Shown: one piece after another, positions 52,391 through 62,487 of the stretch
How the letters are laid out: every line of letters begins with the position of its first letter
How positions within the stretch are numbered: the first letter of the stretch is position 1
Assembly: GCF_021568905.1 (NCBI RefSeq)
Contig: NZ_JAKGSB010000005.1
Location: 124,001-188,000, forward strand
From: Zavarzinia marina
GTDB taxonomy: Bacteria > Pseudomonadota > Alphaproteobacteria > Zavarziniales > Zavarziniaceae
DNA: 64,000 nucleotides
Reading direction: 5' to 3'
Program-made: the position numbers and the translations under genes
Notes under the pieces: model-generated
Told to the model about the DNA's origin: nothing
Seen by the model: the letters and a program-made list of their open reading frames with translations, nothing else
Database searches by the model: none

Positions 52391-53086
52391 ATGTCGCTGA
52401 TCGCCGCCTTTCTGAAGGGGCTGGAGGACGCCTTGTCGCCGCCGCTGCGCGCCATCCTGTGGCGGGTCCTCGGCCTCGGGCTTCTGTTGACGGCGGTGCT
52501 GGTCTGGGCCGCCTATCAGGGGCTCGGCTTCGCGCCCTCGACCGGGTGGGAATGGCTGGACGAGACGATCCGCATCCTCGGTGGCGTGCTCACCGCGATC
52601 GGTCTCGCCTTCTTCTTTCCGGTGGTCATGACCACCCTGCAATCCCTCTTCCTCGACGAGGCGGCGGCCAGGGTGGCGGCGCGCGACTATCCCCGGGATC
52701 CGCCGGGGCGGGATGTCGGCTTCACCGAGGGGCTGGTCTCGGGGCTGCGCTTCCTCGTTATCGCGCTGGTGCTCAATATTCTGGCGCTGCCGCTGCAATT
52801 GGTCGGTTTGCTACTTCCGATCATCAATATCTTGGTGTTTCTGCTGCTCAACGGCTATCTTGTCGGCCGTGAGTATTTCGAGCAGGTCGCCATGCGGCAT
52901 GCCTCGGCCGCCGATGCGGCCCGTTTGCGCCGGGCCCATCGCGGACTCGCTTTCGGCGCCGGTCTGCTGGGGACCGGCCTGATGGTGGTGCCGATCGTCA
53001 GTCTGATCGCGCCGCTGGTTACGGTCGCGGCCATGCTGCATCTCGAACGCGGGGTGCGGCTCGGCCGGGCCCGGGGGATGAAATAG
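52391..53086 (+). CDS. EI24 domain membrane protein (CysZ-like)
   Basis: The 231-residue protein has about four membrane helices: VLGLGLLLTAVLVWAAY, RILGGVLTAIGLAFFFP, FLVIALVLNILALPLQLVGL with the adjacent LLPIINILVFLLLNGY, and AFGAGLLGTGLMVVPIVSL. It shows the EI24/CysZ motif NGYLVGREYFEQVAMR. CysZ imports sulfate, but many family members have other or unknown roles. A GAGGAGGAAG site precedes the ATG at 52391. Confidence 0.86.
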   Translation: MSLIAAFLKGLEDALSPPLRAILWRVLGLGLLLTAVLVWAAYQGLGFAPSTGWEWLDETIRILGGVLTAIGLAFFFPVVMTTLQSLFLDEAAARVAARDYPRDPPGRDVGFTEGLVSGLRFLVIALVLNILALPLQLVGLLLPIINILVFLLLNGYLVGREYFEQVAMRHASAADAARLRRAHRGLAFGAGLLGTGLMVVPIVSLIAPLVTVAAMLHLERGVRLGRARGMK

Positions 53087-53206
53087 AGACAGGGCGCCCG
53101 CCCACGAACCGAGGACCGCGCCGGTGGCCCCGCCGCCGGAAAACCAACAGACGAAGAACGACATTCGTTCGAAACGACGACCGAGTACGGATTCACGGAG
53201 ACAGAC

Positions 53207-53920
53207 ATGTTCGGAAAACGAAGCGGGACCCCGGATTCATCCCCGACCCCCCCTGCGCAACCCAGGCCGTCTTCCGCCTTCACCGCGCCGGCCGCTCGCC
53301 CGACTTCCTCAACCTCGTCCAACCCGCAGCAAGGCTCGCCCACCATGGCCGACAACGACTCGACCGGTTTCCGCCCCGAAATCGCCCGCCGCACCCCCGA
53401 CCTGCCGGGCATGTCCCGCCCGCTCGTGCAGGCGCCCTCGCCCGCCGCGCCGCCGACGTCCGACGACAAGAAGCTGATCGTCGGCCGCAACATCGTGCTG
53501 TCCGGCCAGATCACGGCCTGCGACAAGCTGGTGGTCGAAGGCCGGGTCGACGCCACCCTGACCGACAGCCGAGTGATCGAGATCACCTCGACCGGCGTCT
53601 TCAAGGGCGCGGCCGAGATCGACGAGGCGCTGATCGGCGGCACCTTCGAAGGTGACCTGCTGTGTCGCGGCCGCTTGCTCATCCGCGCCACGGGCCGGGT
53701 GAAGGGCAAGATCCGCTATGGCCAGCTCGAGATCGAATGCGGCGGCGAACTGGTCGGCGACATCAACACGGTCGAGGGCAAGGATGCCAAGCCGGCGGCC
53801 GAAGCGGCGCCCGAACTGGTGCCGGCGCCCGCGCCGGAGCCGGCCCAGGCCGCGCCGAAGCCCAGCATGCCGTCCCAGGTCACCTTTCCGGTGTCCCCGG
53901 CGGCGGACGGCTCCGCCTGA
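53207..53920 (+). CDS. Bactofilin (polymer-forming cytoskeletal protein)
   Basis: The 237-residue protein has a disordered Pro/Ser-rich N-terminal region of about 90 residues, then the bactofilin beta-helix: DKKLIVGRNIVLSGQITACDKLVVEGRVDATLTD and further strands to about residue 190, then a Pro/Ala-rich tail. Bactofilins polymerise and organise the cell wall, stalks or chromosome regions. The long tails are typical of alphaproteobacterial members. The ATG at 53207 has little ribosome binding site; a later ATG at 53345 is a possible shorter start. Confidence 0.88.
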   Translation: MFGKRSGTPDSSPTPPAQPRPSSAFTAPAARPTSSTSSNPQQGSPTMADNDSTGFRPEIARRTPDLPGMSRPLVQAPSPAAPPTSDDKKLIVGRNIVLSGQITACDKLVVEGRVDATLTDSRVIEITSTGVFKGAAEIDEALIGGTFEGDLLCRGRLLIRATGRVKGKIRYGQLEIECGGELVGDINTVEGKDAKPAAEAAPELVPAPAPEPAQAAPKPSMPSQVTFPVSPAADGSA

Positions 53921-53942
53921 CGCTGCCGCCTTTCCGGCTCCG

Positions 53943-54344
53943 ATGTCCGCATCGTCGAAGGCGCTCCTCATCGGGAGCGCCTTTCTTCTTCTCGCCGCCT
54001 GCGCGCGCCACGGCGCGCCCCGCCAGGACGGACCGCCGGCCCCGCCGCCGGGCGGCCTGATCAACATGGATGCGGACGCCCTGCCGACCTATCTCGGGGA
54101 ACCGTCGCTGCGCCGGCGCGAATCGGCCTGGGAAATCTGGCAATACGCGGCGCCGGAATGCCTGCTCTACGTCTTCCTCTTCGGGCCCGACGGCGGCCAG
54201 ACGGTGCGCCATGTCGATGCCCGCGACCGCCAGCGCGAACCCTATGACGTCGCCACCTGCGTCCGCCGCGTCGGTGTCGCCGCCTACAGCCGGCCCGAAG
54301 CGGTGAACATCATGCGCCAGTTCAGGCGATCGTTTTTTCCTTAG
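53943..54344 (+). CDS. Small lipoprotein
   Basis: The 133-residue protein has a lipobox LLAAC with Cys20, a Pro-rich spacer (GPPAPPPGG), and a domain with WEIWQYAAPECLLYVFLF and TCVRRVGVAAYS, whose two cysteines may pair. The family is not recognised. Its 3' end overlaps nth by 23 bases (convergent). It lies 22 bases after the bactofilin stop and might be co-transcribed. Confidence 0.72.
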   Translation: MSASSKALLIGSAFLLLAACARHGAPRQDGPPAPPPGGLINMDADALPTYLGEPSLRRRESAWEIWQYAAPECLLYVFLFGPDGGQTVRHVDARDRQREPYDVATCVRRVGVAAYSRPEAVNIMRQFRRSFFP

Positions 54345-54957
54345 AGGCGCAGAGATCGCTGACCACGCAGGCCGGGCAATCCGGCTTTCGCGCCTTGCAG
54401 ACATAGCGCCCGTGCAGGATCAGCCAATGATGGGCGTGCAGCATGAATTCGCGCGGGATCACCTTCTCCAGCCTGGCCTCGACCGCCTCGACCGTCTTGC
54501 CGGGGGCGAGCCCGGTCCGGTTCGAGACCCGGAAGACATGGGTATCGACGGCGATGGTGGCTTCGCCGAAGGCGATGTTCAGGACGACGTTGGCGGTCTT
54601 GCGCCCGACCCCGGGCAGGGCCTGCAGCGCCTCGCGGTCGCGCGGGACCTCGCCGCCGTGGCGCTCGATCAGCAGGCGCGACAGCTCGATCACGTTCTTC
54701 GCCTTGTTGCGATAGAGGCCGATGGTCTTGATCGCCTCGGTCACGCCGTCGAGGCCGAGGGCGAGCATCTGGGCCGGCGTCTCGACCCGCGCGAAGAGCG
54801 GCCGCGTCGCCTTGTTCACCCCGGCGTCGGTCGCCTGGGCCGAGAGCACGACGGCGACCAGAAGCTGATAGGGATTGCCCCATTCCAACTCGCCCTCCGG
54901 CTCGGGCCGCTGCGCGCGCAGGCGCTCGAAGAAGGTGACGACGTCGGCTTTACGCAT
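54322..54957 (-). CDS. nth: Endonuclease III
   Basis: The 211-residue DNA glycosylase/AP lyase has the same length as the E. coli enzyme when started at ATG 54957 (MRKADVV). The HhH motif LPGVGRKTANV gives Lys120, and VDTHVFR gives Asp138. The C-terminal iron-sulfur cluster is Cys187, Cys194, Cys197 and Cys203. An upstream ATG at 54987 would add 10 residues. It repairs oxidised pyrimidines. Confidence 0.96.
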   Translation of the reverse strand: MRKADVVTFFERLRAQRPEPEGELEWGNPYQLLVAVVLSAQATDAGVNKATRPLFARVETPAQMLALGLDGVTEAIKTIGLYRNKAKNVIELSRLLIERHGGEVPRDREALQALPGVGRKTANVVLNIAFGEATIAVDTHVFRVSNRTGLAPGKTVEAVEARLEKVIPREFMLHAHHWLILHGRYVCKARKPDCPACVVSDLCASKEKTIA

Positions 54958-54981
54958 GATCCGGGTCCAATTATCCTGAAT

Positions 54982-55001
54982 GATCATGACATACCATGAT
55001 C
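54982..55001. promoter_or_regulatory. Palindrome between nth and the phd-doc pair
   Basis: GATCATG and CATGATC flank ACATAC. It lies in the divergent gap between nth and the phd-like gene, 98 bases before the latter. A GGTATG at 55050-55055 mirrors the CATACC at 54990-54995. It may be an antitoxin operator or part of a promoter. Confidence 0.35.
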
Positions 55002-55098
55002 GGGCGCGACATCGACCGGCCAGGATGGAGATCGGCCAGGACGAAGATTGGTATGAGATGCGGATCGGTGTGAGCAGCGGGCCATTCGAAAGGCGGTC

Positions 55099-55326
55099 AT
55101 GAACACGCATCGTGTCGAATTTTCGACCCAGGTCGACGAAAGCCTTCTCGAAGAAGCGCGCGCCATCGCCGCGCGCGAAGGCCGTCCGCTCGACAATGTG
55201 GTCGAGGAGGCACTGCGGGATCTTCTCGAGAAGCGGCGCAACGCGGCGGCTCGCCCCCATGTCCTCGCCCATTATGAATCAAGTCTGGAGACCTTCGGCC
55301 CGCTCTACGAGCGCCTGGCCAAGTGA
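55099..55326 (+). CDS. Phd-type antitoxin
   Basis: The 75-residue protein is acidic and starts MNTHRVEFSTQVDESLLEEARAIA with a ribbon-helix-helix-like pattern, then a helical tail. It is followed by a Fic/Doc gene starting inside its stop (GTGA overlap), the standard phd-doc layout. AAGGCGG lies before the ATG. Its DNA-binding fold is inferred from length and position rather than a strict motif. Confidence 0.75.
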   Translation: MNTHRVEFSTQVDESLLEEARAIAAREGRPLDNVVEEALRDLLEKRRNAAARPHVLAHYESSLETFGPLYERLAK

Positions 55327-55693
55327 AGGAATACCTGACCCTGGCCGACGTGATGGCGATTCACGACGACCAGATCCGGCGCTATGGCGGCGCGCCGGGA
55401 CTGAGAGATGCCGGCGCGCTGGAATCGGCCCTGTTCCGGCCGCAGAGCGGTTACTATGAGGATCTTGTCGAGGAGGCGGCGGCGCTTTGGGAAAGCCTGT
55501 CCAGAACCACCCCTTCGTCGACGGCAACAAGCGTGTGGCTTTCGCCGCGACCTGTACGTTCCTGCGGCTGAATGGCCGCCAGCTCGTCGCGGATCCGATT
55601 GCAACCTACGACTTCATGCTGGACCTCTATCGACGGCATGATTTCACCTTCGCCCGATTGCTGCCCTGGTTGCGCGACCATCTGGACGAATGA
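55323..55693 (+). pseudogene. doc: Doc (Fic family) toxin with a frameshift
   Basis: Two frames together encode a complete Doc protein. The first (from GTG 55323) reads KEYLTLADVMAIHDDQIRRY, GLRDAGALESALF and EEAAALWESL. The second (in phase from about 55502 to 55693) reads QNHPFVDGNKRVAFAA, the Fic signature, and TCTFLRLNGRQL. They differ by one base near 55497-55503. A one-base loss, or an assembly error, would join them. In the sequence as given the toxin would stop early and lose its Fic motif. Confidence 0.85.
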
Positions 55694-55719
55694 CGGACAT
55701 CCGGAATGAAGGAGGAACG

Positions 55720-56217
55720 ATGACCATCAGCGACACCGACCGCCTCTGGTTCGATGCCGTGCTCAGTCCCCATCGTTCGCTGGGGCCGCGGGCCTTCGCG
55801 CTGCTGATGATCGCCGTCGCCGTGATCAGCTTCGTCTCGGGCATGCTGTTCCTGATGCTGGGGGCATGGCCGGTGATGGGCTTCTTCGGGCTCGATGCCC
55901 TGCTGATCTGGTTCGCCTTTCGCGCCAATTACCGGGCCGCCCGCGCCTTCGAGCGCGTCCGCCTGACCGATCGGGACTTCACCGTCGACCGGGTCGATGC
56001 CAAGGGCCGGCACCGCCACTACCGTTTCGAGCCGAGCTGGGCGCGCATCCAGGTCGATATCCGGGACGAGGACGACAATCAGATCTGCGTCACCAGCCAC
56101 GGTCGGCGCTTCGTCTTCGCCGAATGCCTGTCGGCGGCGGAACGGCTGGATCTCGCCGATGCCCTGCGCGTCGCCTTCACCGAACGCCGGGACAATATGG
56201 TAACGGCGGCGCCCTAG
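55720..56217 (+). CDS. DUF2244 family membrane protein
   Basis: The 165-residue protein has two adjacent membrane segments (FALLMIAVAVISFVSGMLFL and VMGFFGLDALLIWFAF, about residues 24-65) and a soluble DUF2244 C-terminal part with FTVDRVDAKGRHRHYRFEP, ARIQVDIRDEDDNQI and FVFAECLSAAERLDLADAL. The function is unknown. The start ATG 55720 follows AAGGAGGAACG; an ATG at 55690 overlaps the doc stop. Confidence 0.85.
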   Translation: MTISDTDRLWFDAVLSPHRSLGPRAFALLMIAVAVISFVSGMLFLMLGAWPVMGFFGLDALLIWFAFRANYRAARAFERVRLTDRDFTVDRVDAKGRHRHYRFEPSWARIQVDIRDEDDNQICVTSHGRRFVFAECLSAAERLDLADALRVAFTERRDNMVTAAP

Positions 56218-56264
56218 GGCGCCGCCGTCCATTCCGTCAGCCGGCCGTCAGCCGGTCGCCCGGA

Positions 56265-56723
56265 TTACTCGGCGGGCTTCGGCTCTTCGGCCGGGGTCTC
56301 GCCCTCGGCCGGGGCGGCGGTTTCGCCGCTGACCGCGTCTTCCATCGCCTTCATGGCGTCGGTGGCGGCGCCATCGACCGCCGTCGCGGCGTCGTCCATG
56401 GTCTCGCCGGCGGCCTTCATGGCGTCGTCAGCTGCCTTGCCGGCCGCATCCGCCGCATCGTCGACCGCTTCGGCGGCATCGTCGACGGCCTGGCCGGCGG
56501 CTTCCGCGGCATCGTCGATCGCCTTGCCGGCGGCCTGGCCCATCTCCTCGGCCGCGCCCTTCTCTTCCTCGGGAGCGGCGGGCGCCTCGGCGGCGGGCGC
56601 CGGCTCGGCGGGGGCTTCGGCAGCGGGGGCCGGGGTTTCGGTCGCGCTGGACTTCTCGCCATCGTCGCAGGCGGCAAGGCCGGCCGTGAGCGCGATGGCC
56701 AGAGCGATAGCCGTCTTCTTCAT
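56265..56723 (-). CDS. Alanine-rich lipoprotein with amphipathic repeats
   Basis: The 152-residue protein has a lipobox LAACD with Cys19 and a Pro/Ala/Glu-rich stretch. About 70 residues of repeating AAEAAGQAVDDAAEA-like helical units follow, then an acidic Pro-rich tail. The 11-mer-like pattern resembles late-embryogenesis-abundant or apolipoprotein-type helices and could stabilise membranes or proteins. GAGGAGCAAC precedes the ATG. It is convergent with the DUF2244 gene. Confidence 0.75.
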   Translation of the reverse strand: MKKTAIALAIALTAGLAACDDGEKSSATETPAPAAEAPAEPAPAAEAPAAPEEEKGAAEEMGQAAGKAIDDAAEAAGQAVDDAAEAVDDAADAAGKAADDAMKAAGETMDDAATAVDGAATDAMKAMEDAVSGETAAPAEGETPAEEPKPAE

Positions 56724-56828
56724 GTTGCTCCTCGTCTTTCGATTTCGGTGTTGGTGCCGACGAACAGATAAACGCGGCGGGGCGCGAAAGGATCCCAATA
56801 TTGCCCGATCACCTTCGCCCTGGGAGTG

Positions 56829-57632
56829 TTACCCGATATCGAGGACATCCGCCATGTCGTAAATCCCCGCCGGCTTGTCGGCCGCCCAAATCGCGGCGTG
56901 AACGGCGCCACGGGCGAAAATGCCCCGGTCCGTCGCCTTGTGGGTGAGTTCCAGGCGCTCGCCGTCGGCGGCGAAGATCACCGAATGCTCGCCGACGACA
57001 TCACCGCCGCGAAGCGTGGCGAAGCCGATGTTGCCGGCGGTGCGCGCGCCCGTATGGCCGTCGCGCACCCGGTCCGAGACCGCGTCGAGATCGACCCCGC
57101 GCCCCTCGGCGGCGGCCCGGCCGAGGGCCAGCGCGGTGCCGGACGGGGCATCGACCTTGTGGCGGTGATGCATTTCGACCACTTCGATGTCCCATTGTGC
57201 GGGTCCGAGCACGGCGGCGACCTTGCGCGTCAGCGCGGCCAGGAGATTGACGCCGAGGCTGAAATTGGCCGCCTGGACGATCGCCACATGGGCGGCGGCG
57301 GCGGCGATCGCCGCCTGCTGGTCGGCCGAGAGCCCGGTGGTGCCGATCACCAGCGCCTTGCCGGTCTTTCCGGCCATTGTGGCGTGGGACGGGGCCGCGA
57401 CCGGCGCGGTGAAATCGATCACCACATCGGCGGCGGCGAAGAGCGCGGGGGTATCGTCCGTGACGAAGACGCCGATCGGCTCGCGCCCGGCCAGCGTCCC
57501 GAGGTCGATGCCCTGGGCCGGCGCGCCGGGCCGTTCGGTGCCGCCGGCGATCGTGGCGCCGGCGTCGAGGCCGGCGGCGATCAGGCTGCGGCCCATGCGC
57601 CCCGCGCAGCCGAGAATGCCGATCGAGGTCAT
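56829..57632 (-). CDS. dapB: 4-hydroxy-tetrahydrodipicolinate reductase
   Basis: The 267-residue enzyme is in lysine and diaminopimelate synthesis. It has ILGCAGRMGRSLIAA (NAD(P)H loop), VIDFTAPVAA, IGTTGLSADQ, MHHRHKVDAPSGTA with the catalytic His/Lys, and RGGDVVGEHSVIF. It lies after dnaJ in transcription, separated by a family B palindrome, and may still be in the same transcript. Confidence 0.96.
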   Translation of the reverse strand: MTSIGILGCAGRMGRSLIAAGLDAGATIAGGTERPGAPAQGIDLGTLAGREPIGVFVTDDTPALFAAADVVIDFTAPVAAPSHATMAGKTGKALVIGTTGLSADQQAAIAAAAAHVAIVQAANFSLGVNLLAALTRKVAAVLGPAQWDIEVVEMHHRHKVDAPSGTALALGRAAAEGRGVDLDAVSDRVRDGHTGARTAGNIGFATLRGGDVVGEHSVIFAADGERLELTHKATDRGIFARGAVHAAIWAADKPAGIYDMADVLDIG

Positions 57633-57668
57633 GGGGTGCTCCTGTGTTCTGATTGAAACCGTGTTTCG

Positions 57669-57768
57669 CCCCTCACCCCATCCCTCTCCCCGGAGGGGCG
57701 AGGGGGCAGACCCCCGCGCGGCCCGGACTCCCTCGCCCCGCTTGCGGGGAGAGGGTGGGGGTGAGGGG
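57669..57768. repeat. Intergenic palindrome, family B (long copy)
   Basis: 23-base arms (57669-57691 and 57746-57768) are inverted with two mismatches, CCCCTCACCCC on the left and GGGGTGAGGGG on the right. A second inner pair (GGGGCGAGGG and CCCTCGCCCC) nests inside. It lies between dnaJ and dapB. The shorter copy is at 4178-4226. Confidence 0.8.
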
Positions 57769-57769
57769 C

Positions 57770-58912
57770 CTATTCCGTCAGATCGTTCCAGAGTTCCTTC
57801 ACCTTGGCGAAGAAACCCTCGGACTCGGGCGATGTGCCCTTGCCGCCGGCCTTCTCGAACTCCTTCAGGAGCTCCTTCTGCTTGGCGGTCAGGTTCATCG
57901 GCGTCTCGACGACGGCATTGATGTAGAGATCGCCCATGGCGCCGCCGCGCAGCGCCGGCATGCCCTTGCCCTTCAGGCGGAACTGGCGGCCGGTCTGGGT
58001 GCCGGCCGGGATCGCCACCCGCGCGCGGGAGCCGTCGATGGTCGGCACTTCGATATTGCCGCCCATGGCCGCCGTCACCATCGGAATGGGCACGCGGCAG
58101 AACAGATTGGCGCCGTCGCGCCGGAACAGGGCGTGGGGCGTCACGGTCAGGAAGATGTAGAGATCGCCCGGCGGCCCGCCGCGCAGGCCTGCCTCGCCCT
58201 CGCCCGCCAGTCGGATGCGGGTGCCGTCCTCCACCCCCTGCGGGATGTTGACCGACAGGGTCTTTTCCTTGGACACGCGGCCGTGGCCGCCGCAGACCTT
58301 ACAGGGTTCCTTGATGATGCGGCCGGCGCCCTGGCAGGTCGGACAGGTGCGTTCGACCGTGAAGAAGCCCTGGGCCGCGCGCACCTTGCCGGCGCCCTGG
58401 CAGGTCGGGCAGGTGGTCGGCTTCGAGCCCGGCGCCGCACCCGAACCGTCGCAGGCTTCGCAGGAAATGGTCGAGGGCACGCGGATCTGCGTCTTCTTGC
58501 CCTTGAACGCCTCCTCGAGGCTGATCTCCATGTTGAAGCGCAGGTCCGAGCCGCGCATGGCGCCGTTGCCGCCGCCGCGCTGGCCGCCCCGGCCCATGAA
58601 TTCGCCGAACAGATCGTCGAACACGTCGGCGAAGGACGAGCCGAAGTCGAAGCCGCGCGCGCCCGGCCCGCCCGGGCCGCCGCCGCCCTCGAAGGCGGCA
58701 TGGCCATAGCGGTCGTAGGCCGCGCGCTTGTCGTCGTCGGAGAGGACCGAATAGGCCTCGTTGATTTCCTTGAACTTCTTCTCGGCTTCCGCGTCGCCCG
58801 GGTTCTTGTCCGGGTGCCACTTCATGGCGAGCTTGCGGAATGCCTTCTTGATGTCATCGGCCGAGGCCCCGCGCGCGACGCCCAAAAGTTCGTAATAATC
58901 GGCCTTTGCCAT
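57770..58912 (-). CDS. dnaJ: Chaperone DnaJ (type I)
   Basis: The 380-residue co-chaperone stimulates DnaK. It has the J domain with HPD at residues 33-35, a Gly/Phe-rich stretch (about 75-110), four CxxCxGxG repeats ([32 protein letters not shown]), and the C-terminal beta domain. It follows dnaK after 78 bases that contain a perfect 11-bp stem. Confidence 0.98.
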   Translation of the reverse strand: MAKADYYELLGVARGASADDIKKAFRKLAMKWHPDKNPGDAEAEKKFKEINEAYSVLSDDDKRAAYDRYGHAAFEGGGGPGGPGARGFDFGSSFADVFDDLFGEFMGRGGQRGGGNGAMRGSDLRFNMEISLEEAFKGKKTQIRVPSTISCEACDGSGAAPGSKPTTCPTCQGAGKVRAAQGFFTVERTCPTCQGAGRIIKEPCKVCGGHGRVSKEKTLSVNIPQGVEDGTRIRLAGEGEAGLRGGPPGDLYIFLTVTPHALFRRDGANLFCRVPIPMVTAAMGGNIEVPTIDGSRARVAIPAGTQTGRQFRLKGKGMPALRGGAMGDLYINAVVETPMNLTAKQKELLKEFEKAGGKGTSPESEGFFAKVKELWNDLTE

Positions 58913-58932
58913 GGCGGACTCCTGTCACCGGC

Positions 58933-58970
58933 CGTGCCGGCCGCCCCTTCTCGAGGCTGCGGCCGGCACG
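58933..58970 (-). other. dnaK-dnaJ intergenic hairpin
   Basis: CGTGCCGGCCG (58933-58943) and CGGCCGGCACG (58960-58970) form a perfect 11-bp stem around 16 bases. No T tract follows, so processing or mRNA stability is more likely than full termination. Confidence 0.7.
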
Positions 58971-58990
58971 CCACGTCATCGGACTTCAGA

Positions 58991-60928
<1,938 letters not shown>

Positions 60929-61039
60929 CATTCTCTCCTTCGCGGCAGGCGTCGGCGGCCCGAAAGGCACCGGCGACACCCCCTATGGGTCTGAACACTG
61001 CCGGGGGGAGCGAAGAATGCCCCCACCCGCGCTGTGGCT

Positions 61040-61068
61040 TATATAGGGCGGTGTTTTCGGCGTCGCAA
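61040..61068 (-). promoter_or_regulatory. dnaK promoter
   Basis: On the minus strand TTGCGA (61068-61063), then 17 bases, then TATATA (61045-61040) within CCCTATATAAG. It lies about 110 bases before the dnaK start and after the lipoprotein gene. The C-run in the -10 region fits sigma-32 as well as the main sigma factor. Confidence 0.6.
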
Positions 61069-61144
61069 CGGTGCTGACGGCGAGTCGGCGGGCGCCGGGA
61101 TAAAAATTGTCGTGTTCGGCCGGGCCGCTGTCGGCGACGTCCGG

Positions 61145-62350
61145 CTATTCCTGATTTCCGGTCTGCGGTTTGACCCCCAGGACGGTAAGGCCGCCGGTGG
61201 CGGCATTGGTCGCGGCGGCGGCGGCACCGGCGGCGCCGACCGCTTCCGCGCATTCCCTCGACGACGCGTTGGCGCCGGAACATTTCTCGCTGGCAAGGGC
61301 GATCAACTTGCTGTTGGCCTGGATCATCTGCGTGATCGCGTCCTGTCGCGCGACATAGGCGTTGGTGTAGGCGGCGAATACCTTGCTGCACTCCTCGAAT
61401 ATGGCCGGGCTTTCCTTGGCGTTGCCTTCGAAGAGATATTCGACGCAATTGTCGATCAGCACCCCTCGATTGAGCGCGGTATCGACCACCTGGACCACGG
61501 CGGCGGCCACATGCTGATTCACGCCGTTGCCGTTGCCGGTGTCGATGATCATGGTGCCGCCAACGGTGCCGGAGGCCGTCGCGGAAAGAACGTGCTCCGC
61601 CGCTTCGAGCACTTTCGTGGCGGTTTCGACGTCGCCTTCCGCCTTCTTCGTCGCGGCTTTTGCCGCGTCGTAGTCTTCCTTGGCGCCAGCGGGGGGCGGG
61701 TCCTTTTCGGCGGCCGCTTTCGCGTCCCTTTCCTTCGCCTGAAGGTCGGTCAACGTCGCGGTCGCGGCATCCAGCTTCTTCCGGGCCGCCTCGACCCCCT
61801 CGCCGAGATTGGCGGCGCTCGTGCCGCCGACCAGTGACGCGATGGGACCGCGATTGGGCGACGTCATCTGTTCGATGGCCAGGGCCGCCAGCAGGGTGTT
61901 CTGGAAGCGGCGGAGTTCCGCGCGCGCGGCCCGGTCCGACAGGCGACCGCCGGCGGCGAGCGCGCAGATATTATAGAGAAGATTGCTCTGCGCCTGCGTC
62001 AACTGGGTGCGGAAGGCCATGGAGCCGCCGGATTCGGCGAGGGCCGCGACGGCCTTTGCCACAGCTTCCTTGGTTTCGACAGACAGGCTGCCCGACGCCG
62101 AGAGGAAGGAGAAGACATCGGGGCTCTGCTCCACACAGACCTGATAGTCGGTGCGGGTGACGGCTTCGCCGTCCGCGTTTTCCGTGATGCGCTTCTCGCC
62201 CGGCACCGCCACGATCACGCGCTGCTTGGCGTCGATCGTGGCGACATAGGGTTCATTGGTCCAATTGTCGAACTTGTATTGGACGGTGCTCCATTCGGCG
62301 CAGGCCCCGAGACCGAGCGCCGCAGCGGCCAGAACGAGAAATTCGCGCAC
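61145..62350 (-). CDS. Unknown lipoprotein in the heat-shock cluster
   Basis: The 401-residue protein has a lipobox GLGAC with Cys17. An N-terminal third follows (VQYKFDNWTNEPYVATID, an ordered region), then a helical middle (SLSVETKEAVAKAVAALAES). A coiled coil with LDAATATLTDLQAKERDAKAAAE spans about residues 195-260. Cys-containing helices (DNCVEYLFEG, FEECSKVFA, SEKCSGA) and an Ala-rich end follow. GTG 62350 has GGGGGAGG upstream. No family is recognised. It lies between grpE and dnaK, same direction. Confidence 0.75.
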   Translation of the reverse strand: MREFLVLAAAALGLGACAEWSTVQYKFDNWTNEPYVATIDAKQRVIVAVPGEKRITENADGEAVTRTDYQVCVEQSPDVFSFLSASGSLSVETKEAVAKAVAALAESGGSMAFRTQLTQAQSNLLYNICALAAGGRLSDRAARAELRRFQNTLLAALAIEQMTSPNRGPIASLVGGTSAANLGEGVEAARKKLDAATATLTDLQAKERDAKAAAEKDPPPAGAKEDYDAAKAATKKAEGDVETATKVLEAAEHVLSATASGTVGGTMIIDTGNGNGVNQHVAAAVVQVVDTALNRGVLIDNCVEYLFEGNAKESPAIFEECSKVFAAYTNAYVARQDAITQMIQANSKLIALASEKCSGANASSRECAEAVGAAGAAAAATNAATGGLTVLGVKPQTGNQE

Positions 62351-62487
62351 GACGCCCTCCCCCAAGGGTTATCGGGGGAAGTGTACACAACTTCTTGTTT
62401 AATGATATTGAAATACACGCCGGCGCGCGGCGGTTGAACCGATGCGCGCCGGTGGCGGTCCGGGTCGGGATCTGGCGACCCGCAGGA

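Noticed and set aside
55323-55693. Programmed frameshift in doc
   Set aside because: No slippery run or pause structure is visible at the shift, and programmed shifts are not known for Doc. A base loss or assembly error is simpler.
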